Assembly (NCBI GenBank): GCA_946480715.1
Contig: CAMLKK010000016.1
Coordinates: forward strand, 1 to 64,000
DNA from: an uncultured Bacteriovorax sp.
GTDB taxonomy: Bacteria; Bdellovibrionota; Bacteriovoracia; Bacteriovoracales; Bacteriovoracaceae
Direction of reading: 5' to 3'
Length of the DNA stretch: 64,000 nucleotides
Shown piece after piece: positions 42,988 through 52,414 of this stretch. Positions within the stretch are counted from its first letter, which is position 1, and each line of letters begins with the position of its first letter. Both the position numbers and the translations under genes were made by a program. Under the pieces are notes generated by a model, which saw nothing but the letters and a program-made list of their open reading frames with translations, ran no database searches and was not told where the DNA came from.

Positions 42988-44013
42988 ATGAAAACATTAA
43001 TCAAAAATATCGAACTTGCCTCTATCGTTGATGAAATCAGCAAAATTGATACAGATACAATTCTCTTAATTGTGGATCACCAGATCTGGTCACATTATTC
43101 AAAAGATTTAGCAATTGAAAAAATTGAAAACAAAAAAGTTATTTTTTGGAAATCTCCAGATGGTGAAAAGGTTAAGAACGTAACTGATTTTCAAAATGCT
43201 ATTGAATTCTTTCTGGACAAGGGGATTCACAGAAATGCCCACTTGGTTGTTATTGGTGGTGGCGCTGTTTCTGATTTTGCTGGCTTTGTGGCAGCAACAA
43301 TTTTACGTGGTATTTCATGGAGTGTAATTCCAACGACACTTCTTTCTATGGTGGATGCAAGTATTGGTGGAAAAGTTGCCATCAACTCTCGCTCCGGAAA
43401 AAACCTCATTGGTGCATTCCACATGCCGACACAAGTTTTAATTTGTCCCAAATTTTTGGATACTCTTCCTCAGAGCGAAAGAGAGAGTGGCTTGGGTGAA
43501 GTTCTTAAGTATTGCTTCCTCGACTATTCAATCTACGATCTAGCTATTAAGAAGGCACCCATCGAAGAAATCATCAATGCATGTGCGATGTTTAAACAAA
43601 AGCTCACAGATGAAGATTTTAAAGAAACTGGTATTAGAAAAATTCTAAATTTAGGCCACTCATTTGGTCATGCAGTTGAATTTATCTACAACATCCCTCA
43701 CGGAGAAGCCGTCATGTGGGGAATGGCACTCGTCTTTAAACTTTTTGGAACAGAAAAAAATCTTAACGACATTATCGCTTTGAAAAAAGTTCTGAACTTC
43801 CCGTCTAACAGTGCTCCTTGGTTAAACAAAGAATTTCCGATTGAAAAAATCATGATGTATTTATCAAAAGATAAAAAAATTAGTGCTCTAAGTTCACTAG
43901 ATTTAGTCATCGTCAGAGATATTGGAAATGCAGTCATCGAAACAAAAACTTTCGATGAAATCCAGGCAACGTTAGAGGCCAACAAAGATGAACTCAAAAA
44001 GTTTACCCTATAA
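42988..44013 (+). CDS. aroB: 3-dehydroquinate synthase
   Basis: Converts DAHP to 3-dehydroquinate in the shikimate pathway, using NAD and a divalent metal. The 341-residue protein has VVIGGGAVSDFAGFVAATI, IPTTLLSMVDASIGGKVAIN and the metal-binding LGHSFGHAVE with HGEAVMWGM. All are typical of AroB. It lies 18 bases after aroC, with GAGAAA before the ATG, and its 3' end overlaps aroA by 26 bases. Cytoplasmic. Confidence 0.95.
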   Translation: MKTLIKNIELASIVDEISKIDTDTILLIVDHQIWSHYSKDLAIEKIENKKVIFWKSPDGEKVKNVTDFQNAIEFFLDKGIHRNAHLVVIGGGAVSDFAGFVAATILRGISWSVIPTTLLSMVDASIGGKVAINSRSGKNLIGAFHMPTQVLICPKFLDTLPQSERESGLGEVLKYCFLDYSIYDLAIKKAPIEEIINACAMFKQKLTDEDFKETGIRKILNLGHSFGHAVEFIYNIPHGEAVMWGMALVFKLFGTEKNLNDIIALKKVLNFPSNSAPWLNKEFPIEKIMMYLSKDKKISALSSLDLVIVRDIGNAVIETKTFDEIQATLEANKDELKKFTL

Positions 44014-45211
44014 GGTTAATGCTTCTAAGGTTTTTGAAAAAACACTGTCTATTCCGACAAGTAAATCGCATGCGAATCGCGCTCTCATCATAGGAGCGCT
44101 TCGTGGACAAAATTTTAAGGTTCATCAGGTCCCAGACTCAACGGATGTATTAAATTTAATTGCATGCCTTGAAACGATGGGACTGATTATTGAAAAAGCA
44201 GGCACAACTTTAATTTTCAAAAATTCATTTCCTGCCTGTGAGAATAATACAAATTCAGATGTTATAGATTTAAAAACTGGAGATGGTGGAACAACCAATA
44301 GATTTCTAATGGCCTTGTGTGCTCGTGGAAAAAAAACATATAGATTTTTTCCAGCTGAAAAAATGAGCGAAAGACCAATGGATGATTTAATTGATCCTCT
44401 CAAACTTCTGGAAGTTAAGATTGATAAAGATGCAGACTGCTGGCTTAAACTTCAAGGTCCAGCAACGATGATCAATACATCGGTCATTAGCATTAACTGC
44501 CATAAAAGCACGCAATTTGCTTCGGCCATGAGACTCGCTTTTTCAAATCTTCCTCTAACGATTAAATATGAGAATGTAGATGCCTCTCAAACATATCTTG
44601 AAATGACAGAGCACATTCTCTCAAAGACAGTTAAAGAAAACAGTTATACCGTTCCAGTTGATTTCAGTTCTCTTGGATATCCAGCAGCTTTAGCGGCACT
44701 TCAAGGTAAACTTCTCGTCACAAATAGTTTTGAGAGTGATCGTTATCAGGCCGATTCGGTTTTTATGGATCTCCTAAAAAAATGTGGGGCTGAAGTTGAA
44801 TGGCTTTCATCCGGATTGTGTATTTCTCAGAAAAATAAAATTCAAAAGTTTGATTTTTCTGTGAAGCAAGCGCCCGATCTTTTTCCAACTCTGGCTTTTT
44901 TGGCAGCCCATTCTTCTGGCGATTGTTCATTTAGTGACTTAGAAATTCTCAAGCATAAAGAAAGTGATCGGCTGGCCGAGACAATCCGTCTCCTAGAAAG
45001 CTTTAAAGTGACCTATAAACAATCAGGCAGTACTCTGACTATTACCGGTGCCGAACCCGGACGTTATCCACACGTTAGTTTTAATCCGCCTCGTGATCAC
45101 CGCATGGTTATGGCCGCCTATCTTTTTATGCGCGCCAATAATGGGGGAGAGCTTTACGAATACGATTGTGTAGAAAAATCTTTTCCTCACTTTTTTAAGG
45201 CGCTAGAATAA
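43988..45211 (+). CDS. aroA: 3-phosphoshikimate 1-carboxyvinyltransferase (EPSP synthase)
   Basis: Transfers enolpyruvyl from PEP to shikimate-3-phosphate. The 407-residue protein shows the two-domain EPSP fold with TSKSHANRALI near the N-terminus, LKTGDGGTTNRFLMAL for the PEP-binding loop, and LKHKESDRLAETIRLL and PRDHRMVMAA near the C-terminus. The ATG lies in the aroB 3' end (26-base overlap), a coupling signal. Whether it is a glyphosate-sensitive class I enzyme cannot be decided by eye. aroC, aroB and aroA form one operon. Confidence 0.93.
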   Translation: MNSKSLPYKVNASKVFEKTLSIPTSKSHANRALIIGALRGQNFKVHQVPDSTDVLNLIACLETMGLIIEKAGTTLIFKNSFPACENNTNSDVIDLKTGDGGTTNRFLMALCARGKKTYRFFPAEKMSERPMDDLIDPLKLLEVKIDKDADCWLKLQGPATMINTSVISINCHKSTQFASAMRLAFSNLPLTIKYENVDASQTYLEMTEHILSKTVKENSYTVPVDFSSLGYPAALAALQGKLLVTNSFESDRYQADSVFMDLLKKCGAEVEWLSSGLCISQKNKIQKFDFSVKQAPDLFPTLAFLAAHSSGDCSFSDLEILKHKESDRLAETIRLLESFKVTYKQSGSTLTITGAEPGRYPHVSFNPPRDHRMVMAAYLFMRANNGGELYEYDCVEKSFPHFFKALE

Positions 45212-45225
45212 ACACTGAGGTGTTT

Positions 45226-45603
45226 ATGAAAATTTTAACTGTAGCATTATCACTATTACTCACGACTTCAGCATTCGCCGCTAACCTTCAATGGAACGAT
45301 ATTGATCTTTATAATCGTTATACGCTTACACAAGATATCGTATTTGATAATGGCGCTACATTTAAGGCCGGCCAGCAATTTGAGGTTCTAGATTTTATTG
45401 CAGGCGGAGTTCCAGTTGCGTGGTTCGAGATGCATTCGGTGGAATGTAAAAACGTAGACCAGACAGCAGAGATGATTCTTGTTGATGTTGGTACTACTGT
45501 TATCGGTGCGGAACTCTATGAGGGATGCAATATTGGACTCTTCGTTGAATTAAAAGATTTCTTCAAAGAAAGTTCATTCAAAGAAAGTTCATTCAAAGAA
45601 TAG
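45226..45603 (+). CDS. Small secreted protein with C-terminal FKESS repeats
   Basis: A 125-residue protein with a signal peptide (about 1-19, ending AFAA). ATG 45226 is chosen because GAGG lies 6 bases upstream; a GTG two codons earlier is possible. The mature part has two Cys and a beta-rich look. The C-terminal 15 residues are copies of FKESS coded by a 15-base tandem repeat, which looks like recent slippage. It follows aroA by 14 bases and may be co-transcribed, though the function seems unrelated. The convergent flavin reductase gene ends 1 base away. Confidence 0.65.
   Translation: MKILTVALSLLLTTSAFAANLQWNDIDLYNRYTLTQDIVFDNGATFKAGQQFEVLDFIAGGVPVAWFEMHSVECKNVDQTAEMILVDVGTTVIGAELYEGCNIGLFVELKDFFKESSFKESSFKE
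45562..45600 (+). repeat. 15-bp tandem repeat, 2.6 copies
   Basis: TTCAAAGAAAGTTCA at 45562-45576 and 45577-45591, then a partial third copy to 45600, directly before the stop codon. The copies are identical, so the expansion is recent and copy number may vary between strains. Confidence 0.85.
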
Positions 45604-45604
45604 T

Positions 45605-46237
45605 TTATTTTTGAATTTGCGCTTTCATTAGACGCTCAAGAGTAAAAATGTCATGGCAACGGAACCAATCGTTGCCTGCCCCTCTGCCAACAGGTTTTAA
45701 TTTTGGAGTGATAATTCTTCCTTGTTCCAAAATTTCTTCTGCCACATGAACTTTCACAACTTCACCAGTAATGATTTGACCTGCACCCGGTTGATCGCCG
45801 TAACTTAGTTGATCGCGAAAAATACATTCGAAATGCACCAGGCTTTCTTTTATTCGTTTCGCTTTTACCTTTTCCGAATCAATAGGAGTTAAGCCGGAAA
45901 GAACAAATTCATCTTCTCCATATGGAAGTTCAGTTGAAGCAGTGTTGATTTGCTCAACGATATCCTCGCTAACAATATTCACCACAAATTCTTTCTCTCT
46001 AAGAATGTTGATAGGAGTATCTTTCATGAGGCCCGTACTTGAGCGAATAAGCGGACAAAATGCGATGATCATCGGCTTAGCTGAAACGGCCGTGAAAAAT
46101 GAAAAGGGTGCGAGATTGTTGGTTCCATTCGAGTTGATCGTTGAGACTACAGCGATAGGTCTGGGTAATATGCCGCCAATTAAAAATTTATAATTGTCGG
46201 TAAAAGCGCCGTCAGTATTAAAAGATTTCATCTGCAT
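45605..46237 (-). CDS. Flavin reductase-like (DIM6/NTAB family) FMN-binding protein
   Basis: A 210-residue protein of the flavin reductase/FMN-binding split-barrel family. N-terminal RPIAVVSTINSNGTNNLAPF and SFFTAVSAKPMIIAF carry the usual FMN-contact positions, then NIL..KEFVVNI. Family members reduce flavin for two-component monooxygenases or act on small aromatic compounds. It is often found near homogentisate dioxygenase genes; hmgA lies 0.8 kb away on the same strand, with a plus-strand PlsC-like gene between. GAGG lies 6 bases before the ATG. Confidence 0.8.
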   Translation of the reverse strand: MQMKSFNTDGAFTDNYKFLIGGILPRPIAVVSTINSNGTNNLAPFSFFTAVSAKPMIIAFCPLIRSSTGLMKDTPINILREKEFVVNIVSEDIVEQINTASTELPYGEDEFVLSGLTPIDSEKVKAKRIKESLVHFECIFRDQLSYGDQPGAGQIITGEVVKVHVAEEILEQGRIITPKLKPVGRGAGNDWFRCHDIFTLERLMKAQIQK

Positions 46238-46284
46238 GGAAAACCTCAGTTACAAGATCAATAATCCTTATTAGTATAGAACCA

Positions 46285-47061
46285 ATGAGACAAATCCGCT
46301 TATTTTTTAGAGTTCTTTTTTTCGCATGCGTACTTGTTGTTTATTTTTCCATCGCCTTTGTATTCTTTTGTTTGGCGGGATTTAGTTTTGACCGGGCCCG
46401 TCACTCCCTCACAGAGTTAATCGCATGGACGTGCCGCTGTGGACTTACCATTTTCAACATCAAAGTTGAGACTAATAAAAAAGTCGATATTGATGACAAA
46501 AAAATTCTTATTGTGGCCAATCATCTCGGTTACATTGATGTTCTTGCCATTAGTTCATTGTTTCCCACGAGTTTTGTAACTTCACTTGAGATGAAGCGAA
46601 CTCCTTTTTTAGGACAGCTTTGTCAGTTTGGGGGATGTCTTTTTGTCGATAGAAAAAATAGAAGAAAGTTAGGCGGAGAAGTAGAACAGTTGGCAGAAGC
46701 CTTAAGAGCAAAAATTCCTGTGACTATTTTTCCAGAGGCCACAAGTCATAACGGTGAACAAATCTATCCTTTTCGTAAGCCGCTTTTTCAAGCGGCCATT
46801 AATGCCGAAGCAGCGATTCTCCCAATTGTATTGAACTATACAACGTTAGAGGGTGAACCCATCACACTTAAAAATCGTGATACTGTTTTCTGGTATGGCG
46901 ATATGCCATTTTTTTCGCATGCGATGAAATTATTTTCGCAGGATGAGCTACTGATTAAAATTACGTTGCTTGATTTTGTTTCAAGCATAGAAAAAGATAA
47001 GTACACATTGAGCAGTGAAGTTCATGAACTGATCACTGCTCACTATCGTCCTATTACTTAA
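46285..47061 (+). CDS. 1-acyl-glycerol-3-phosphate acyltransferase-like (PlsC family)
   Basis: A 258-residue membrane-associated acyltransferase. One or two N-terminal hydrophobic spans (about 5-32) precede the H-x4-D catalytic motif H80-LGYI-D85, then FVDRKNRRKLGGE and the PEGT-like FPEATSHNGE. These features fit PlsC/LPLAT enzymes that form phosphatidic acid, or related lysolipid acyltransferases such as those acting on ornithine lipids. The stop shares TTAA with the convergent hmgA stop. Confidence 0.82.
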   Translation: MRQIRLFFRVLFFACVLVVYFSIAFVFFCLAGFSFDRARHSLTELIAWTCRCGLTIFNIKVETNKKVDIDDKKILIVANHLGYIDVLAISSLFPTSFVTSLEMKRTPFLGQLCQFGGCLFVDRKNRRKLGGEVEQLAEALRAKIPVTIFPEATSHNGEQIYPFRKPLFQAAINAEAAILPIVLNYTTLEGEPITLKNRDTVFWYGDMPFFSHAMKLFSQDELLIKITLLDFVSSIEKDKYTLSSEVHELITAHYRPIT

Positions 47062-48149
47062 ACCATCCAAGATTTCCAATAGTCTTTATTTTCATTTTTT
47101 GAAAACCAATCAGAAGGTATGAGAGGACGCTTGGCATCGATCATCACGGCGAATTCGTCAGTATGTGTTTTGGCATCGCTTGCTTTAAACGCTTTTGGAT
47201 GTGGTCCGTGATGTATTCCTTGTGGGTGAAAAGTTAAAGCGCCGGCATCGATATTATCGCGCGAGAAAAAATTCCCCTGATGGTAGAAAAGGACTTCATC
47301 GAAATCTATATTTGAATGGTAGAAAGGGACTTTTAAAACACCATGTTTGGAATCTTCTAATGGTCTTTCTACAAATGAGCAGATGACAAAGTTTTTGCAC
47401 ACAAAAGTCGTGTGTGCACTTGGTGGCATGTGGTAGCGGTGGCTGATCACCGGACAGAAATCATAGATCGATAATTTAAATGGGTAAACTGAACCTTTCC
47501 AACCTGAAACGCAAAGAGGATTGTGCGGATAAGTTACCGTGGTAATTTTGCCTAATCTTTTGATTTCAACTTTATATTCTTTTTTGTCTTGTTCGCTTCC
47601 ATTCGCAGCAGTTGGAACGACCAATGCCGTTTGATCATAAAGAGCATTTGGTCCGAGCATTCCTCGATCCGGTTGCTCAAATTCGCTACGCGATTCTACT
47701 TTCAAAATTTTTGTTTCTGTTTTTAAGTAGAGCTTATAAGTCGTTCCTCTCGGAATAACAATGTAGTCACCTTTGACGTAGTCGAGATGGCCATAAATAG
47801 TTTCGAGAGTTCCTGTTCCATCGTGAATGAAATACATTTCATCAAAATCAGCGCTTCGATAAAAATTTTCAAAAGATTTAGTGTAGTGACCAATATTGAT
47901 AACAAGATCATCATTCGAAAGTATAGGCTGGAATGTATTCTTGGTAAGTTTGTCATTAAACATCGGCGGCTGACATTGAGGTTTTAATTCACCTTCGATG
48001 TTCGTCCAGCTGACTGGAGGTTGTTGATGATAAAGATGGGAGACGCGGCCAAAAAAACCGTCCCTACCGTGCTCCTCTTCGAAGTGGCCTTCGGGTACTT
48101 TTACGTGTGCTTGTTTGGTGTGCAATCCGGATGTTTTAAAATTTTCCAT
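47058..48149 (-). CDS. hmgA: Homogentisate 1,2-dioxygenase
   Basis: Opens the ring of homogentisate to maleylacetoacetate in tyrosine and phenylalanine degradation. The 363-residue protein is of the short bacterial kind (human enzyme about 445). Iron-site regions are visible: VPFYHSNIDFDEVLFYHQG (H, then E seven residues on) and HPQGIHHGPHP. The final WKSWMV and the YDFCPVISHRYHMPPSAHT segment also fit the family. Fumarylacetoacetase-type and aromatic-aminotransferase-like genes follow at 50192-52344. The start has AGAGG upstream. Confidence 0.82.
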   Translation of the reverse strand: MENFKTSGLHTKQAHVKVPEGHFEEEHGRDGFFGRVSHLYHQQPPVSWTNIEGELKPQCQPPMFNDKLTKNTFQPILSNDDLVINIGHYTKSFENFYRSADFDEMYFIHDGTGTLETIYGHLDYVKGDYIVIPRGTTYKLYLKTETKILKVESRSEFEQPDRGMLGPNALYDQTALVVPTAANGSEQDKKEYKVEIKRLGKITTVTYPHNPLCVSGWKGSVYPFKLSIYDFCPVISHRYHMPPSAHTTFVCKNFVICSFVERPLEDSKHGVLKVPFYHSNIDFDEVLFYHQGNFFSRDNIDAGALTFHPQGIHHGPHPKAFKASDAKTHTDEFAVMIDAKRPLIPSDWFSKNENKDYWKSWMV

Positions 48150-48275
48150 AGGTAACCTCTTAGAACTATCTTCTCTGAAGCTAAACCGATTGAAAAGCTC
48201 AGGAATGATTTGTCACTCTTTAAATTTTATTCATTTACGTTATCTTAAGATTACTCAAATGTATAAGGATGACCG

Positions 48276-50195
48276 ATGAAATTAAATTTTTCTCTTTCAA
48301 CAAAGCTATTTATCAATAATATTTTTTACGCCATTCCTATTATGGTTTTGATTTATTTGATGTTTAGCTCCTACAACAAAGAGCTTCAATTTTCACAAAA
48401 AGAAGTACTGGGAAATGAGATTCAACGTTCTACAATGCATCTTTTGCATTCAGTTATTAAGCAGAATAAATACACAGCTGATATGGACGTTCTTTATACT
48501 GCGGTTAAAAAAGATTATCTCAAATATCAAACAGAGCTCCTACTTGATGATGCCTCTTTAGCAGCTCGAAAAAGAGAAATGATTCAACAAGTGAATCTCG
48601 AAGAAACTTACAATCTCTATAAAGTAGGAAAAGTAGATTCCGCTAAGATGATCAAAGATCTCCGTGAACTTATTATTCATACGGGTGATACATCCAATCT
48701 TATTCTTGATCCTGATTTAGATTCATATTATTTGATGGATGTTACTTTGATTGTTGCTCCTCAAATTAGTGATCGTCTCTATAGTTTAAGATCCATGCTT
48801 AACGGCTATCAAACAAATGCTGCTCAAGCGATGACAGAAGAAGAAAAAATTCAGACTGCAGTTATGCTCGCAATGGTTCGTGAGTCGGATTGGGGAAGAA
48901 TTTATGCGTCCACAACGACTGCGATAAACGAAGATAAAAATTTCTATGGAACAGATGCCACTCTTCAAGGACCTGTAAAATCTGAATTAGAGAAAATCAA
49001 TGGCGAGTACAGCAATCTATACTCAGTATTGGAAGCGCTTTCTAAAGGTGATAAAGCCAAAGCGTCTCAGGCGTTGACTTTAACAGATGGTCTGATCACA
49101 TCGACACAGGAATTTTATCTTCTTACTAATCAGACTTTATCCAACATTCTCAATACAAGAGTTGAAGCCATTATTGGCTCTCGAAATAAGGCCATGGCGA
49201 TTGGAATTGCCGCTGTCATGCTTGCCCTAATGGTTTCTCTTTTCACCTCTCGCAATTTTCGTAATGGTACATCTAAAATTGCATCAGCTTTAGGCCAATT
49301 GATAAGTGCAGTTAGCGTTAACGCTGAAGCGAGTGAAAAATTAACGGAAACTTCAACGAATTTATCTTCAGTCTCTTCTCAGCAGGCATCAGCAGTACAA
49401 GAAACAGTTAGTTCACTTTATGAGATCAATTCAATGTCTGAAAAAAATTCAGCAAGTATCGAAGAGTCTGCTAAAAAAACGTTGATAGGGAAAGAGCGCG
49501 CCCTTCTCGGCAAGCAGGCCATCGATAAGATGGCCTATACAATTAAAAATATCTCAGATACTAATCAAAAGTTTTTTACAGAAATTCAAACAAGCAACGA
49601 AGAGCTTCGTACCATTGTAACGATCATCTCAGATATTGGTGATCGCACTAAAGTGATTAATGACATTGTTTTTCAAACGCGACTCCTTTCCTTCAACGCT
49701 TCAGTTGAAGCGGCGAGAGCTGGTGAGCATGGAAAAGGTTTTGCTGTTGTAGCCGAAGAGATAGGAAAACTAGCTCTTATTAGTGGTAATTCAGCAAAAG
49801 AAATTAATGACATTCTTGTGAAGGCAACGACTCAAGTTGAGAGCATTATTAAAAATATGAGCACCAGAGTAGAAATGCTCACAAAACAAGCTCAGGAAGA
49901 ACTGGCTTCTGGTGAACAAATTACTACCGAATGTGTAGATTCGTTAAATGAGATTGTAGAAAACATTTCGGATTTATCAGCGATGATGAATGATGTTTCA
50001 CTTGCATTAACCGAACAAACAAAAGGTTACTCGGAAATAACAAAAGCGATTGGACAAATTGATGAAGGTGTTCATTATGGATTGGGTCTATCACAAGAAA
50101 CCGAAACGAGTGCTCAGAAACTAAATTTGCAAGTTGGAGAATTGAAACAAATTGTTTCAACAATTGAAAGAGAAGTTCTAGGTAAAGCTAACTAG
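48276..50195 (+). CDS. Methyl-accepting chemotaxis protein without obvious HAMP
   Basis: A 639-residue chemoreceptor. Two hydrophobic spans (about 12-32 and 302-324) flank a helical periplasmic sensor domain of about 270 residues, with no known ligand-binding motif visible. The cytoplasmic part has the MCP hairpin tip region SFNASVEAARAGEHGKGFAV near residues 472-492, followed by the usual methylation helices. Between the second span and the MCP domain I see no HAMP linker. Placement inside the tyrosine-catabolism group might mean sensing of aromatic amino acids; inference. Its stop shares CTAG with the convergent FAH gene. Confidence 0.88.
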   Translation: MKLNFSLSTKLFINNIFYAIPIMVLIYLMFSSYNKELQFSQKEVLGNEIQRSTMHLLHSVIKQNKYTADMDVLYTAVKKDYLKYQTELLLDDASLAARKREMIQQVNLEETYNLYKVGKVDSAKMIKDLRELIIHTGDTSNLILDPDLDSYYLMDVTLIVAPQISDRLYSLRSMLNGYQTNAAQAMTEEEKIQTAVMLAMVRESDWGRIYASTTTAINEDKNFYGTDATLQGPVKSELEKINGEYSNLYSVLEALSKGDKAKASQALTLTDGLITSTQEFYLLTNQTLSNILNTRVEAIIGSRNKAMAIGIAAVMLALMVSLFTSRNFRNGTSKIASALGQLISAVSVNAEASEKLTETSTNLSSVSSQQASAVQETVSSLYEINSMSEKNSASIEESAKKTLIGKERALLGKQAIDKMAYTIKNISDTNQKFFTEIQTSNEELRTIVTIISDIGDRTKVINDIVFQTRLLSFNASVEAARAGEHGKGFAVVAEEIGKLALISGNSAKEINDILVKATTQVESIIKNMSTRVEMLTKQAQEELASGEQITTECVDSLNEIVENISDLSAMMNDVSLALTEQTKGYSEITKAIGQIDEGVHYGLGLSQETETSAQKLNLQVGELKQIVSTIEREVLGKAN

Positions 50196-51199
50196 AACTT
50201 CTGCTTTGATCCGACGACGTTTACAAGTTTTCCAATTTTTTCTATTTCTAACTCGAGCTTGTCACCTGGTTTGATCCATTTGTCGAGCTCGAGTCCACAT
50301 CCAGTTCCAACTGTACCTGAACCTAAAAGATCACCCGCTAACAACCATTCGTCTTTAGCTACATGTGTGATCATTTGTTCCCAACTGAAATGAGAATCAG
50401 CAGAAAATCCACGCGACCATTCAACACCGTTCACTTTTGCAGTCATCAGAAGATTTGGTTCAATCGATTCAAATTCATCTACAGTAGTAATCACAGGGCC
50501 GATGATTGAACAAAAATCTTTTCCTTTCGCAGGTCCAAGACGAATGCTCATTTCTTTTTTCTGAATATCACGAGCTGAAATATCATTCAGAATGGTGAAA
50601 CCAAAAACGTGTTTGTGAGCTTCTTTTGATTTGATGTTGTAGCCATCTTTTCCAATGACTAATCCTAACTCTAATTCATAATCGAGAACATCAGTGTAAC
50701 TTGGCCATAAAATTTCATCATGTGGCCCAATAAAACCTGCTGTTGCACCTTTGTAATAAGCAGGGATTTCATACCAGGCATCTGGAATTTTTTCGTTGCG
50801 TTTTTTAAATCCCACGGCCACATGTTTTTCATGAGCATAAAAATCTCGATACGTTTCAATTTTATCAAGTGGAGCTGCAAGACTGATGATTTTGTTGTCG
50901 AGCTTGCGAAGATATTGAGTTCCATCTTTCATTTGCATCGTTCCGCATTTCTCCAGAAAGATCATGAGACCTGAAGCTTCATGCAAAATATCGAGTGGAT
51001 TCTCTTTTAAGCGCAGCAAGCGATTAAGTGAAGGCGGGCAATAGTCGTTAGCACGTTCACGCGGATTAAAACGACCTTCACGTTCGAAATCACATGCAAA
51101 CGCGAGATTGGGATCAAGGATAGTGACATCATCAACAAGTAAACCTAGACGCGTCTCTGTTCCGTATTGATGTTGATAGCGATAGGTAACGACTTTCAT
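50192..51199 (-). CDS. Fumarylacetoacetate hydrolase-family protein
   Basis: A 335-residue metal-dependent C-C hydrolase. The conserved FAH core shows YDFEREGR-like CDFEREGR at the N-terminal part, the metal-binding LDYELELGLVIG around residues 165-180, FTILNDISARDIQ and GPAKGKDFCSIIGPVI, and SGTVGTGCGLEL. In the tyrosine pathway FAH splits fumarylacetoacetate to fumarate and acetoacetate. Neighbouring hmgA and the aminotransferase gene support that role. The ATG overlaps the aminotransferase stop by 4 bases. Confidence 0.87.
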   Translation of the reverse strand: MKVVTYRYQHQYGTETRLGLLVDDVTILDPNLAFACDFEREGRFNPRERANDYCPPSLNRLLRLKENPLDILHEASGLMIFLEKCGTMQMKDGTQYLRKLDNKIISLAAPLDKIETYRDFYAHEKHVAVGFKKRNEKIPDAWYEIPAYYKGATAGFIGPHDEILWPSYTDVLDYELELGLVIGKDGYNIKSKEAHKHVFGFTILNDISARDIQKKEMSIRLGPAKGKDFCSIIGPVITTVDEFESIEPNLLMTAKVNGVEWSRGFSADSHFSWEQMITHVAKDEWLLAGDLLGSGTVGTGCGLELDKWIKPGDKLELEIEKIGKLVNVVGSKQKF

Positions 51200-52344
51200 G
51201 CTTTTGGTCTCCCATATCTCTTATTGTATTCAGGCAGGACGTCTTCCATCGCGGAAAAGAAATGTTTCATTTCTTTTTTCGTACCAAGTGAGACACGAAC
51301 GTAGTCCGGCATTTCATTCGCTTTTAATTGACGAATGATGACACCGTGATCGAGCAATCGTTCGAAAAGATCGCGAGAAGCAGCTTCCGAGCCTGTTTTG
51401 AAAGCAATAAAATTAGTCACTGATTTAATAGGATTGAATTCATGTTTCGTAAGAAAAGCAAAAGTTTCTTCGTAACGGCGGCGATTGTTGGCAACCGTAC
51501 GACGTAGATGTGGCTTATCGTTTACCGCACCAATAGCGCCCATTTGTGCAATGAGGCCTGGTTCAAAAGGCAATTTAACTTTTGTGAGATTGGCGATCAA
51601 ATCTTCGTGACCAAAACCATATCCAATTCTAATACCTGAAAGGCCATAGGCCTTTGAGAATGTTCTAAGTGTTATGACGTTGTCATAACGATAGTCCATT
51701 GAATTTGGATAATCCGGAGTTTCACAAGCAAATTCAAAATAAGCTTCATCCAGAATAACAAGTACGTGAGATGGAACGTGAGACATTAAATAATCAAATT
51801 CCTTTTTAGTAATGTATGTACCTGTCGGATTGTTAGGATTGCAAATGTAGATGACTTTAGTTTTTGCAGTAATGTTCTTGGCAAGGGCTTCAACATCGAA
51901 TCTATAGTCGCGAGTGAGAGGCACTGTTTTTAAATGAGCACCAACACTTCTTGCAATAATGGAGAATCCGATAAAAGTGTGTTCGCTTGTTAAGATTTCA
52001 TGTCCTGGTTGCACGAAAGCGCGCGCAATGTAGGCCATGATACCCTCTGAACCATTTCCTAAAATAATATTTTCATTTTTTAGTTTGTATAGCTTAGAAA
52101 GTGAAGTCTTTAATTGATAGGCATTCATATCGGGATAGCGATGGACATCCCATAAGGCCATAGTCATCTGCTTTATAGCATACGGTGAAGGTCCCAATGG
52201 ATTTTCATTGCTTGCTAATTTAGAAATATTTGTAAGGCCTCTTTCGCGAGTAAGTTCATCGATGGGTTTACCGGCCTGATAGACTTGTAGGTTACGAACA
52301 TACTCAGGTACTAAAGTTTGAATTTGATCAGAAATTTCCGACAT
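51196..52344 (-). CDS. HisC-like PLP aminotransferase, possibly aromatic amino acid aminotransferase
   Basis: A 382-residue fold-type I aminotransferase. It shows LASNENPLGPSP at the N-terminus, CNPNNPTGTYI, ILDEAYFEF, and the PLP-lysine region RTFSKAYGLSGIRIGYG. By sequence it is nearest to histidinol-phosphate aminotransferases (HisC), which often also accept aromatic amino acids. No other his genes are here, while hmgA and FAH follow, so transamination of tyrosine to 4-hydroxyphenylpyruvate is plausible. Both functions remain possible. 4-hydroxyphenylpyruvate dioxygenase is not in the window. Confidence 0.85.
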   Translation of the reverse strand: MSEISDQIQTLVPEYVRNLQVYQAGKPIDELTRERGLTNISKLASNENPLGPSPYAIKQMTMALWDVHRYPDMNAYQLKTSLSKLYKLKNENIILGNGSEGIMAYIARAFVQPGHEILTSEHTFIGFSIIARSVGAHLKTVPLTRDYRFDVEALAKNITAKTKVIYICNPNNPTGTYITKKEFDYLMSHVPSHVLVILDEAYFEFACETPDYPNSMDYRYDNVITLRTFSKAYGLSGIRIGYGFGHEDLIANLTKVKLPFEPGLIAQMGAIGAVNDKPHLRRTVANNRRRYEETFAFLTKHEFNPIKSVTNFIAFKTGSEAASRDLFERLLDHGVIIRQLKANEMPDYVRVSLGTKKEMKHFFSAMEDVLPEYNKRYGRPKA

Positions 52345-52414
52345 AACTTTGTTCTCGTTTAGGGATACAATAGGGATAATAGTTGAATTTAAGATACCCC
52401 TTTAAGATAGCAAG

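Noticed and set aside
46021..46193. Plus-strand frame within the flavin reductase gene
   Set aside because: Antisense shadow of a well-supported family protein.
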